This document shows positions 1 to 10,596 of a DNA stretch of 64,000 bases, in pieces. The notes beneath the pieces are model-generated. The model was not told the origin of the DNA. It saw only the letters and a program-made list of their open reading frames with translations, and did not search any database. The stretch is from positions 1 through 64,000 of the forward strand of contig JALRME010000057.1 of NCBI GenBank assembly GCA_026120035.1, written 5' to 3'. This DNA comes from Coleophoma eucalyptorum (taxonomy: Eukaryota; Ascomycota; Leotiomycetes; Helotiales; Dermateaceae). A program made the position numbers and the translations under genes. The number at the start of each line of letters is the position of its first letter. Position 1 is the first letter of the stretch.

Positions 1-162
1 GGTAATGTTGATATAATGTAGTGTTAAAGTAAAAAGAGGGTATTTTGGTGGGAAGTGGCCCACTCGCTTATATGGCCCACTCACTTATAAATCACGTTAC
101 TTGAAAAGCTATTTTCACGGTGGCCCTAAGAATTGTCGGAACCATCCAGCTTGTACCCAAAT

Positions 163-2037
163 CTAGACATTACTCACACTCCAGCGTTGGAAGTATTTGT
201 CAAGGGATGTCTGAAGCACGTCCTTCGCACTTCTCAGCCAACCAACATCTTCCCTCTCGGTACTGCTATGAATATTCCTCAGCGCAGCGCGGGCCATGTA
301 TGGGTACATTGGAGGCATAGCGTCAATCATGCGCGTCGCTGTGTTTGCGGGAGACGCGGCGATGAGGGACTCGGCGATATCGACGACTATCTTTGTAGCG
401 GTGTCAAGCGCCTCCTGCGATCTCTTGTGCCACTCACCTAGTGGTTTGAGCTTGGCTCGAACAATTTGTGGGTCCTGGCTGAGGATGTGCCAATGTAATG
501 TGAATAGCGCCCTAACCAATGGAGGTTGAGCTAAGCTGGTTTGGCTATCTATAAAGCAAAAGGAGAAAAGGGGGCTTATGGACTAACCTGATAGCAATAT
601 TTATAGCTCCACAACAAGCGCCTGATTCCCCCTGGCACTCTGGCATGACTAAAGATAGAAAGGCTTGGATATTGGTATCTAGCCTGTCAAGCTGGAGCAG
701 TCTAGAATCTATATCAGGAGTATCAAAGCCTTTGAAAACTTGGTCTAGAAGACAAGTCGCTTGGGTTGTCCGACTAAATCCTCCAACCTTTGCCGACGTC
801 ATACAGGACACGGGGATGTTAGGTAAGGATTCCGGGTCTAAGATGTCGAGTTGGTCAAAGACTTGAGGCTCAATCGGCAGTCGAGAATTCCCATCAGGAA
901 AGACAGTAACCAGTGGTTGGTCAAAGACTTTCACTTCGCTGAAGAAGGTCCTGTCACCAGCATGGCCTTAGCATATTTGTTTTGATGATTTTCAAGCATA
1001 CTAGGAGACTACATACCGCTCATAGATTACAATTCCCCACCACGTATTAGTTGCTTCTTCAGCCTGCAGCAAGAGGTTGGTGTCCGCATTGTGGTTGGCT
1101 GTATATGTAATCTGTGTCTGATAGTGGTCACGGGTGTGGATGCGTGCGGCGTAGGCCATCCGCGTACTGCCCGCAATGGTCACAAATGCATCATCCGGCC
1201 GGCCATGTGTGTACTCGTATACAGCTAGCAAAAGACTAGCCTGGATCAGAGGGACGGAGGCTGAGCAAGATACCTGAACCTGGGCCAAGAGGGACTTGGC
1301 AGTGAAATAGAGGGACTGCTGTTCTACGGACCGAGTAGCTTCATGGCCGGATTGGTATCCCAGTGCAGGAGCGTGTGTGATCAGACAAATAGTAAGTAGC
1401 AGGACGGAAAAGTCGGCACTGGGTGATCCTCCACACGACATCAAGTTGTTGTGGAAGCGTATACGGGAGATGACGGGCAGGTGGCGGTGAAAACCTTTGA
1501 AATACCGGGCGGCAATGTCGTCCACAAACTGCCCTGTCCCACGAATAACACGATAGACCTCAAGATACACCTGACCTCTAGTTTCTATTTGTTAGCCAGG
1601 GACTTCGATATAAAATTGCTCAAATGAGCGAAACTTTTGACTTTCAAAGACCAATTTTAACTAAATTTTGAAAGGGACAACTAAACTGGTGGGCCTCAGT
1701 TACTGTCTGGTCTGACGGTGCCTTTGCGGATAAGATAATACGAGAGGAGATGAGATTGCTAGGCAGCTGTGCACCCCAAGTCGGCGCAATATGAGACTTG
1801 TCAATGGTAGGGGCAGTATGATTCCGCCGGCCTGGGACTTGTGCATAAATGCAGTCCAGCTCTTTCCTGCAATGCTGGTTAGTATTACTAATAGATGGCG
1901 GCGATGGCTTGGGCAACTTACCGGGTGCAATACCCACAAGATGGGAACAACCTATTGCACTTTTTCTTTCGAGTCTTACAAATCACACATGCTTGAGCGG
2001 CTGGAGCTGTACGCAGTCGACGGCCGTCGGCCGCCAT
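163..2037 (-). CDS. Zn2Cys6 fungal-specific transcription factor
   Basis: A multi-exon regulator read on the minus strand. Exon 1 begins at ATG 2037 and carries most of a binuclear zinc cluster. The last cysteine lies in exon 2, after a 55-nt intron (1867-1921, gtaag...gcag). Joined, the spacing is C-x2-C-x6-C-x6-C-x2-C-x6-C, exactly the Zn2Cys6 (Gal4-type) pattern, with a basic KTRKKK run between cysteines two and three. The exon at 1001-1570 has the look of the fungal-specific regulatory middle domain (HRHLPVISRIRFH; LLLAVYEYTHGRPDDAF; YAARIH). Exons near 545-934 and 163-519 give the C-terminus, ending in TAG at 163-165. The junctions around 1571-1690 and 935-1000 were not resolved. It is probably a nuclear DNA-binding activator. 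Whether it controls the nearby terpenoid genes is unknown, since a dienelactone hydrolase and a GST lie between. Confidence 0.85.
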
Positions 2038-2755
2038 TGTGACAATCTATGCCAGGGGCTGTAAGCTGGTCTTATGAGTGCTAGAGATATGTCAAAGATA
2101 TGTGTCGAGGAACAATGATGATATCAGAAGTGGTTAACAAAATCTAAAAACGATACTTGTAGAAGATTTCCTAGAATAAAATACAGCGGAAGTGTAATAG
2201 ACTCTGCGCCAGACCTCTACCCCATGAGCTATTTAACGAGTTCGGGGTACAGAATTCATCATGTGATTGGCTAATAGATAAATTAAAGCATGCAAGCTTA
2301 GCGGCGATGCTGTCAGACTGCCACTGGCGGACTTGACTGTCGGGCTTGACTGTCGGACACGGTCGGACGCTGTCGGGCTACTAAGCTTTAAACAGCACAA
2401 ATGTTGGCATATATGTCGGTCCCTTGGGAAAACCCCCAATATCAAAAGAAAATTCACCCAGCGCGGAAGGAAATTCTATTGGAAAGTCTTTGTGTTGCAT
2501 TAGATATCGGCTCCACTGTTTGTTCTTTTTTCTGAACCATTTAGTAGTAGTATTCTCGGTCTCTAGCGCGCCGAGAGGAGAAGTCAGATTTTACGAGCAG
2601 AGAGTCTCAAAGATATAAAGTGACAACTCCGCACTGCTTTAGAACGCTATTTGTATTCCCCTAGATGTTCTCATGTAGTGCTTCTTTCGTTCTATAACTT
2701 TTCTTGCTCTACCAAAAATTGACAGGCTCTTTGCTACCATCATCAACGGAGCGCA
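2038..2755. promoter_or_regulatory. Divergent intergenic region between regulator and dienelactone hydrolase
   Basis: About 720 bp separate two divergently transcribed genes. A TATAAAG element at about 2614-2620 lies roughly 140 bp before the hydrolase ATG. A run of CTGTCGG/ACTGTCGGG-like words lies at about 2310-2385 (four or more loosely repeated copies) and could be a binding-site cluster. No coding sequence was recognised. Confidence 0.4.
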
Positions 2756-3553
2756 ATGTCACAATGCTGTCTGAAAGGGTTCCACTGGGACGGGAAACCT
2801 AACGGGAAAGAATCGACCTTGGCCAACAATAAGGCTTATGTCACAGGATCGAATCCAGATGTTGCTATAATGGTCATCCCTGACCTATTTGGGTGGACAT
2901 TCATAAACGAACGTCTTCTTTCCGATCATTATGCAAAAGAGGCAGACGCCACAGTCTTCATGCCAGACTTGTAAGTATTATCTCTCGATTGTAGAGTCTT
3001 GAACCTTGCATCTGACTGCATTCTCAGCTTTGGGGGCGAAGTGATCCCTTCTGAAATTATTCGCGACCATTCCCGCTTCGGTGAAATCGACCTCGAAGCC
3101 TTCCAGAAACACAACGGGAAAGAAGTCCGCTGGCCAGAACTCTTATCTTGCGTGACAGCTTTGCGATCTCAATTCAAGCGTATAGGAGTACTCGGCTACT
3201 GCTATGGTGGATGGTCTTCTTTCCGCTTAGGATCCCAAAGTCATTCTCCACCCTTGGTTGACTGCATCTCAGCAGCACATCCTACATGGTTAACGAAGGA
3301 AGAGATTGATGACATCGGTGTGCCAGTGCAGATTTTGGCACCCGAATTTGATCCAACGTTTACGCCCGAGTTAAAAGCGTATGCCAATTCTGTAATCCCA
3401 ACGAAAAATGTCCCGTATGATTACCAGTTTTTCCCTGGAGTGAAACACGCATTTGCAACAAGAGGAAACCCTGATGATGAGAAAGAAAGAAGAGCAATGG
3501 TCAGGGGGAAGAATGCACAAGTGGCGTGGATGAGAGAATGGCTGCACGGTTAA
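2756..3553 (+). CDS. Dienelactone hydrolase family protein
   Basis: A two-exon gene. Exon 1 runs 2756-2970, a GTAAGT donor opens an intron to 3027 (ttctcag), and exon 2 runs 3028-3553, giving 246 aa, the usual size for the family. The alpha/beta-hydrolase fold is evident: an N-terminal MVIPDLFGWT strand-turn, the nucleophile elbow GYCYGG with cysteine as expected for dienelactone hydrolases, an Asp in the LAPEFDPTF loop, and a His in PGVKHAFATRG. Family members hydrolyse dienelactones or related small esters. Fungal homologues are often poorly characterised cytosolic hydrolases, and no signal peptide is present. A TATA-like element lies upstream. The true substrate cannot be read from sequence. 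Confidence 0.9.
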
Positions 3554-5192
3554 ATATTAATGAGTCTGCAAGAAGGCTATGTAGAAACCTCGAAAGATGT
3601 ATCTCGCCTTTATCAACTACTCAAGGTTTTTCTCTCGTGTTAGGTCAAGTCACAATCTGAAGAATAGGCCAATGGAATTATTCTTCCTTTTATGTGACAG
3701 GAAGACAAATGATCCAGAGACAGGAAATAGAATGGATAATATGACTGGACCGCTCGCTGATTATACAATTAATTAGTGTGATGCACTCCGTATCTAGGTA
3801 CTCTATCTAAAAATAGCATGCAATAATGTAACTTGGGGTCCTTTATCAGAGGGAGTACGATCTCTAAGGTCTATAGGATTATAAGATTGTTGCTTCCCAG
3901 CCCCCCTACAAAATTATACAATTACTGCCGGGACGACTGCTTTCCGTCACATCCGCCCTTATCTGATGCGATTTTAAAAGTGCCATTTGATTCATAGACT
4001 ATCAGCTTCCGAGTCAAGTATTAACAGAGAGCGGAATCGCGATTGCTTTAGGTGACAGAATCGGGAATGCAATGGTCATTTAAATCACAGGCCCGAAACA
4101 GAAGGACGTCGGATAAATTATGGCAGCATATATTGGATAGATAAAAAATTCAAAAGTTGTCGACCAGGGGATGGCATGAGGTCAGTGCTCTGATCATATA
4201 GATGTCTCAATGAGTGAGGCTTAAGCTATCACAAGAGGATCAGAAGGAGCAATATCTAACGTATCTTGTAGATTTATGACGCAATACCAGAAAAGATTAC
4301 GGATACTCACTTTCGGCCTCTCTATAACCCATTCACTGTCTGATATCTCACAACCCCCCTATAATTTCAATAGTCTGTTGCATGGATTGCTGCAAAATAA
4401 AGCCATAATACTAACCCGCTTGCATTCACGAGAGCGACAGCTTTTCTCAAGAGGTCTGCCATGATGGGTTTCTTTCACTTTTAGAAAGTCCGGTTCTAAG
4501 AAGTTCATGTGGGACATGTCTTCATTCATGGTGTTATAAGGAAGAAGTATTCAAGCCATTTCAGACTCGAGCTATGATGGATACTGTTTTCCGTGACTGA
4601 TGATATAATCTCAAAGGAGACAGAACAGTAATGAATGACCACAGATTCTAAATACTTAGTACTATCTATAAACTCCATCTCGGTCTAGCTTCCTACATGA
4701 ATTGAAAGTCCGGCCATTAATAGAGAAATGGTAATCTCACTTTTTCCTTGGTAGCCGAGCAAGCTTTGTTTAGACGGTGGATATGCTCATTTGGCCTGAC
4801 TCTAGACAGGAACTGTGAATGGAGCTGGAGCAAGCAGATATACGAGATTAGTTGTGTTGTGGAATTAATAAGCATGAGTTTGGTCCCGGACGAACTGGAC
4901 GAGAATTGAGCCGAGAACACCGGTTTCTTCTACTCGGTAGTTCGGTGCTCAATAAGCAGCGGAGAGCCCAGGGATTATTGATTAAGTCACTTGGCCCGAT
5001 CGTGCGAAGGATTTCTAAGCAAAAGAACTTGCAATAACTTATGGATTGTTTGCGTTGTATGTGTTATACACGCTGTTTTGGGTAGAGTTCCGCATCATCT
5101 GGTTTAAAGTATATAAACTCCCCCAGTCAAAGATTGTATGTCTCCTGATTCCTTCCTTGAACAATATATTCTGCCTTTCTTAAGCCAAAGTT
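3554..5192. other. AT-rich intergenic spacer with GST promoter at its right end
   Basis: About 1.6 kb with no convincing open frame on either strand; the short frames at 4276, 4717 and 4852 have no recognisable protein character. The right end holds a TATATAAAC element at about 5108-5116, some 80 bp before the GST start codon, which fits a core promoter. Confidence 0.5.
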
Positions 5193-5891
5193 ATGTCCTC
5201 TCAGCTAAAACCTTTGATCCTCTGGGGAGGGGTGGATGGCCCGAATCCTCCAAAAGTCGCAATGCTTCTTGAAGAGCTGAACCTTCCGTGGGCTCCCAAA
5301 TATATCCCGCACACCGAACTTAAAACCCCAGTATATGAAAGCATCAATCCCAATGGCCGTCTTCCAGCTCTTGAAGACCCCAATACTGGCATGACCGTTT
5401 GGGAATCCGGCGCCATTCTGGAGTACCTCGTTGCTGAATATGACAAAGAGCATAACCTAAGCTTTGCGCCGGGCACTCCCAATTTCTATCAGGCTAGACA
5501 ATGGCTCATTTTTCAAGTCTCAGGCCAGGGTCCCTATTATGGACAGGTGTACTTTTTCCAGAAGCACCACCCTGAGAAGGTGCAGAGCGTTATTGATCGC
5601 TTTTCTAAAGAAGCTCGCCGGGTCTCAAGTGTCTTGGACAAGCATCTAACAAACCAACAGTATTTTGTGGGCGATAGAGTTACATATGTAGATATCGCTT
5701 GGGTTCCTTGGCAAGTAATAGCGAAGGACATGCTCAGTGGAGAATTTGACCTTGAGAAGGAATTCCCAAACCTTCAGGCCTGGCTTGAAAGAATGCAAGC
5801 TAGGACGGCAGTGAAGAAGGTCCTTGAAGAAGGACAGGAGAGGGCAAAACAAAGAACGGTTCCCACGAAGAGGATTTTAGAGGAGAATTAG
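5193..5891 (+). CDS. Glutathione S-transferase, Ure2p-like/GTT class
   Basis: A single-exon gene of 232 aa starting at ATG 5193, the usual GST length. The N-terminal thioredoxin-like half has the NPPKVAMLLEELNLPW helix and INPNGRLPALEDP, which is the cis-proline loop and glutathione gamma-glutamyl contact region. This is followed by WESGAILEYLVAEYD, the Glu-Ser pair that binds glutathione. The C-terminal half is all helical, with the FVGDRVTYVDIAWVPW motif corresponding to the conserved N-capping box/hydrophobic staple. The predicted role is glutathione conjugation or reduction in the cytosol. GSTs of this type occur in many fungal secondary-metabolite loci, where they detoxify or tailor reactive intermediates; that link here is inference from position about 5 kb from the terpene synthase. 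Confidence 0.93.
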   Translation: MSSQLKPLILWGGVDGPNPPKVAMLLEELNLPWAPKYIPHTELKTPVYESINPNGRLPALEDPNTGMTVWESGAILEYLVAEYDKEHNLSFAPGTPNFYQARQWLIFQVSGQGPYYGQVYFFQKHHPEKVQSVIDRFSKEARRVSSVLDKHLTNQQYFVGDRVTYVDIAWVPWQVIAKDMLSGEFDLEKEFPNLQAWLERMQARTAVKKVLEEGQERAKQRTVPTKRILEEN

Positions 5892-6975
5892 AGTGTTAGG
5901 AACATATGACAGCTTTTAGCCTGAGGTTTTTCTAGCTACTGAAATATACGGAAGTCCCTTTCAGCCGGTAGTCAAACAAACCGAAAAGAATATCATACAA
6001 CCTAACGTTCGCTATTGGCTATAGTGATATCTAAGGAGCATATTTAATTTTAGGAATACTTATTCTCGAAGACAGAATGGCGAGTTACAATAGGCTAAGA
6101 AAAGTTGATGTGCCAGAACACGAAGCGAGGAGGGATATCGGATTATTACCCTTGTACTACGCTTGCTGAAAGCCGCAAAGCTGCATACAGGCATCAGAAA
6201 AATAGTGGAGCACTCTTTCCATAAGAGAGCGTTCGGGGAGAAGCCGCCTTCGAAGCCTACTTACTGTATTCGGCTCACCCCTGAGTGCGAATTTTAGCCT
6301 GTCACCGACCGTGGGCTTCCTGTGAAGCCTTTGATAACTTTGGGGATTCTGGCTCCCTAAATTAATTTCTTAGTAGTAGACCTAACGGGCTTTATATGCA
6401 AATCTTTGCCACTTTGAAGATGCGCAGAGATTTAATGTCATGCGATATAGATAATGATAGTTCTTCATAATTAGTTGTAATAATCGGTCTATTGCAGGGG
6501 CTTTTACGTACATTTTTACGTATTTTCTAGCACTATCTGCAACTGCGATACAGGTACAGTAACAACTCTCGTATTTATGTACCTCTAGTGATCACAGTAT
6601 TAGATCCTTTGTCCTAGATTTGCATTAATTATATATTCAATTACGAGCTGGCCAATCGAGGAAATGGACTTTGCTGGTGCTGACCAGCTATGCTGTAGAT
6701 CAATTCCGGGCTAGGCAAAGATCTCAGTAAGCACCTTCGCGACAATGAGATAACACCTATGTGAGTGGAAGAGATGAAATCACATATCCACTTTATATGT
6801 CTCTCACAATGAATATCTTTGATAAGCTGACGATAATTGGGACTTGTGAGACCAGTTATAAAAAGGCCATTTGTCTCCTCGGTGTTTAATGCTTAATAGA
6901 GCATTCATACATAGCTTGTATCAATCAGACTATCTACCTTCGCCTCATCCAAAATCACCTAAGACATCGTTCAGT
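5892..6975. other. AT-rich intergenic spacer, promoter of small secreted protein
   Basis: About 1.1 kb with no supported gene. Near the right end a TATAAAAAGG element at about 6856-6865 lies some 115 bp before the ATG of the secreted protein, followed by a pyrimidine-rich leader. Confidence 0.45.
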
Positions 6976-7272
6976 ATGCGTTTCAACTATATTGCCCTTT
7001 TGGCTGTGGCAGTATCACTCGTCCAAGCCGATTGCAACACTTATGTCGGCAACTCTTGGGGTTGCTCAAGCCCTCCTGGTACCCCTGGCCCAACTTACTG
7101 TAATGCCGCAGACCCTACTCGCCCGGTACGTAATTATCTCCCAACAGATACTCCTTTCCTTGACTTCAAAATTCATTGCGTGCCCCTTTTGAAGCTTCTA
7201 AAGCTAATAATATTCAAGAATTGCGAGTCATTCTACTCCGGCGGACTGATTTCAGCTACGTGCTGTTCATAA
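6976..7272 (+). CDS. Small cysteine-rich secreted protein (six Cys)
   Basis: A two-exon gene that is easily missed because its 93-nt intron is a multiple of three and lacks a stop. Exon 1 is 6976-7125, the donor is GTACGT at 7126, a GCTAATA branch-like site lies near 7203, the acceptor is at 7218, and exon 2 is 7219-7272. The product is 67 aa. It starts with MRFNYIALLAVAVSLVQA, a clear signal peptide with cleavage expected after VQA. The mature chain of about 49 residues has six cysteines with spacing C-x9-C-x11-C-x9-C-x12-C-C and a Gly/Pro-rich middle (SSPPGTPGP). Size, signal and even cysteine number suit a disulphide-stabilised apoplastic protein (effector-like or antimicrobial-like). I recognise no family and do not assign an activity. 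A TATA box lies about 115 bp upstream. Confidence 0.7.
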   Translation: MRFNYIALLAVAVSLVQADCNTYVGNSWGCSSPPGTPGPTYCNAADPTRPVRNYLPTDTPFLDFKIHCVPLLKLLKLIIFKNCESFYSGGLISATCCS

Positions 7273-7691
7273 GGCTTTAAAGTTCTAGGTCGCAAAGAAC
7301 TGCTCATTCAGAAGGACTTTCAGAGAAGAAGTAGTGCTGGCCCTATAACAAGGCATTGAAATGGATTGTTTGCTTAGTCTGCCCACTACCACAAATATAA
7401 AATTATACCTTTTGTTGTCCTTGGCAAATGATTTAAAGCCCATTTAAATATGTTGCCATGGATGGTCATGGCTTGAGATTGATTGTAAAAGTCCTGGGGT
7501 CCTGTCTTTTGAGATCCTCTCATAGCTGTAGGAACGGGGGAGGATGCTGGTATTTATGAATAATCTCACTTGGCTTCTAATAATCTATTCAGAAATGTAG
7601 TGATATACGTAATAGCTGTAATTCTCTAGTTACCTTCTTCTATCGGCAAGACATAAGTCCTATTCTTCAATACTAGCACCCTGTACTCCTA
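7273..7691. other. Convergent intergenic spacer
   Basis: About 420 bp between the 3' end of the secreted-protein gene and the 3' end of the P450 gene. It is AT-rich with nothing coding seen and should hold both 3' untranslated regions and polyadenylation signals. Confidence 0.4.
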
Positions 7692-9576
7692 CTATGTGCG
7701 GATTCTAACCTGCGCAAATAGACTTTCCCTCTTCGGCACAATATATCCCGGTGAATTCTTACCCCCCATTGAACCTATATCAGACTCTATGTCGAAATTC
7801 CAGAGCATACGAGCTGCCATGTAGTGGGACTCCAAAGTTGCAAGCCTATCGTATGAAGTTAGTATTTCCATCATCAGTGAAATAAAGCGATTATTACTCC
7901 TTTGCTGGACACATTCTGGGGCCAAAACCCCACGGTTTCCAGGCTTCAAGATCATCTCCTACAAACTCTGCTGCCCCAAGCCACCGTTGAGGATGATACT
8001 CATTAGGCTTTGTGAAATTGCGGCCAATGTGTCTTTTCGGGATTTGAACGTTAGGATTATTCTTTGGTGATTCAGGTGCTGAAACAAAGAAAAGAAAAGG
8101 GAAATAAGTGGAACGAACGTACAGCGCGGACCATTGGTTGATTCCTACAACTGATTTTTCAGGTACGTATTGGCCACAAATTACAGCACCGCCGGGTGGG
8201 ATGATACGGGTCAATGTCCCAGAAATCGGAGGACTAAGTCTAAGTGCTTCTTTGAGGCAGGCACTCATGTAGGGCAGCTTTTGAGCAGAGCTCGGGTTAA
8301 TGTCCTGCTCTTTATCAAAGTGGCCTCGAACTTCCGTCGTAACAGCTGCCAGGATTTCTGGATTGCTCAGAAGGCAGAACCACAGACTGCCCATCCAAGA
8401 AGACGTTGTAGAAGAAGCAAGCAGCAGGAAGGCCGCTCTCTTGACAATCATCTCGTGGTCAAGAGTAACGTTCAAGCCGGCTTGAGATATGACGCAGTGC
8501 ACTATCACAGGTTAGTGCTAGCAAGCCATGTTAGGTAGGATGTTTACCAAGATCAGCCTGGTCTTCACCTCTCGCCACGCTTTCCTTCACCAGGGAATCA
8601 ATGCATGGCAACCCACTCAAAACATCGTATGGAAAGAACTTCGGAACTGCCTCAAGCAACACAAAGGTGAACAGTCTTGGTAGACGTAGAAGTTGTACAT
8701 AGACTGGGAGAAAAGGTATATACCTCCGGAGAGTACCCCAAACTGGGTGCACAGTGTTCCAGCTCTCCACCGCCCCTACGTCTTGGCCGGCGGTGAACAA
8801 TGCAGAAATATCAAGAACCATATTCTCTAACCATAAACTAAGGTTGATAGTTCCCATCATATTTTTACCAAGATGCTCTTGTAGTTTTGTAGTAGCAAGA
8901 TCAAAACATGACGCCCAGTCAGCTTCTTGCGCTACTATTCCCTTTCTGGTAAATGCATGATTAATCGGATCTCTCTGCGCTTTGTGTGCCTCATTCTCTG
9001 CACTCATCTAACACTCCCATCAGTCCTTTTCTGGGCTTGTGTAATCTTTGTGCACATACAAGAATATCATTATCGGAGAAAAGTCCGGTGTTAAAGATAG
9101 GATCCTTGAGATAATATTTGCCCTGGTGACTCCCGTCTTTAGATTTTGTGGAAATTCGTCCTATTGAGTCTTAGCAAGCCCTGTGTCAAGTATGAAATAA
9201 GTGCCTTGCCATATATTGGTTGCCAGGCATCCGTTCGGGTGTAAGAAAGTTCATCTGGAGCAATTCGGACAACGTCGCCATACTTCTCATGAATGTCTAC
9301 GAGCCTGTATGTGAGTGTACCCCGGCAAGCATGGTAGCAGTACCAGAGACGAGAGGCTCGACAATACCAAGGCCCTCTATAGGAAGAAAGAGGGTGGCAA
9401 TACAGATTGTAGAATGTGTTCATGGAAAATCCAAGCAACTGTCAAATAATATTAGAAGTGGGACGATTTCCTTGAAGGTAAAAACAAACCAGAATAAAAA
9501 TACATATCATGAGGCCGGGAGATGGCATGCCAATTTTCAGGACGCTGATATTGGTCCAGGTTTGTGGGGAGAGCAT
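7692..9576 (-). CDS. Cytochrome P450 monooxygenase (CYP65-like)
   Basis: A multi-exon minus-strand gene. It begins at ATG 9576 with a membrane anchor (GLMICIFILVC) and continues across an intron into FYNLYCHPLSSYRGP, the proline-rich hinge. Landmarks in order: HEKYGDVVRIAPDELS (helix B entry), NHAFTRKG, I-helix LLLASSTTSSWMG, the ExxR motif in LKEALRL, the PERF-like HPQRW, and the heme loop FGFGPRMCPAKE with the Cys thiolate. A final intron splits CPAKE from LATLESHYMAARML. Two features are atypical: the I-helix lacks the usual Asp/Glu before Thr, and the heme loop has Ala where Gly is usual. One intron appears to use a GC donor near 9215 (TATG^GC...AAAG). It is probably ER-bound and hydroxylates a terpenoid made by the synthase 1 kb away. 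Confidence 0.9.
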
Positions 9577-10596
9577 CTTGTGTTGTGTTGACTGAGCTTT
9601 AGAAATTCACAACAGATATTTTGAGAGAGTTATCTTAAGTGGATTACAGAGAGTTCTTGTTGGAATTGACGAGGAATCGATTTGGAAGAGGTAACGAGGT
9701 AGAAGAAAGTATGGACGGGAGCTATGAACTGTGAAGATAAGACGAATAACGACAAGATAACCGATTAAGATAAAGATTCACGACTTACCAAGAGATCCTG
9801 TAATTGGTGAGTTGTGAGTAACCTCCATGCAGAATACTATCGGATATCCACTGTCATATCGAGGTGCACCAGAGTCCTAGTAGGGTAACGTAAGTGCAAT
9901 ATCACTAACTCTTTCCTTTCTCCATGCATCTAACCTTGGCTAATCTGCCGTGGAATTAGTGAACGTGAACCAGTAAGAGGACAAACCAACAAATCAAAAA
10001 TTTACAATGCCACCCTCAACCTTGAGTAACCTTAAGTAAGCTTACTGTACTATGCACGCACAAGGAGTTGAACAGTATATGCAATAGTAGCTAGTCCTCC
10101 AATTGAGTTGTAGTAGGACATGAATACAATGGGATACAAAGCGGAGAGAATTAAGTCACTGATAGTCTTCGTAGGAAGAGATAATCCTATATGAGGCTAA
10201 ATAGCTTTTGGTTAAATGCGTCGAAACTAACAGCCCCTCAATTATGCGGTCATGAGTAGCTTCTATTTCTTGATAGTAATAGTGGGAACAGTCTTAGAAA
10301 TACACCCTTGTCGTGGTCATTTAGCACGAAAAGCTCGGCGTGTGGGCTATTGGCTAGCAATATATGGGAAGACAAAGCAGTATACAACGGTCAAACCGCC
10401 ACTCATGAAAGCTCTTGCTGAAGGTAATTAAGAAAAACAAATAATTCTAGTTTGGAGGAAATTTTCAGAGCTGCCAAAATCAATATGTTTTGCCTTATCG
10501 CTGATATAGATTAGCAAACAATAAAACTACTATTAAGCTTATCTAGAGAGACAATTCAAACTCTTGATTAATAAGAGTTGGAGTTGGCATATCCTG
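9577..10596. other. AT-rich spacer between P450 start and terpene synthase end
   Basis: About 1 kb with no credible coding frame. Both flanking genes are on the minus strand, so it holds the P450 promoter and the synthase 3' region. No clear TATA or operator was identified. Confidence 0.4.
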
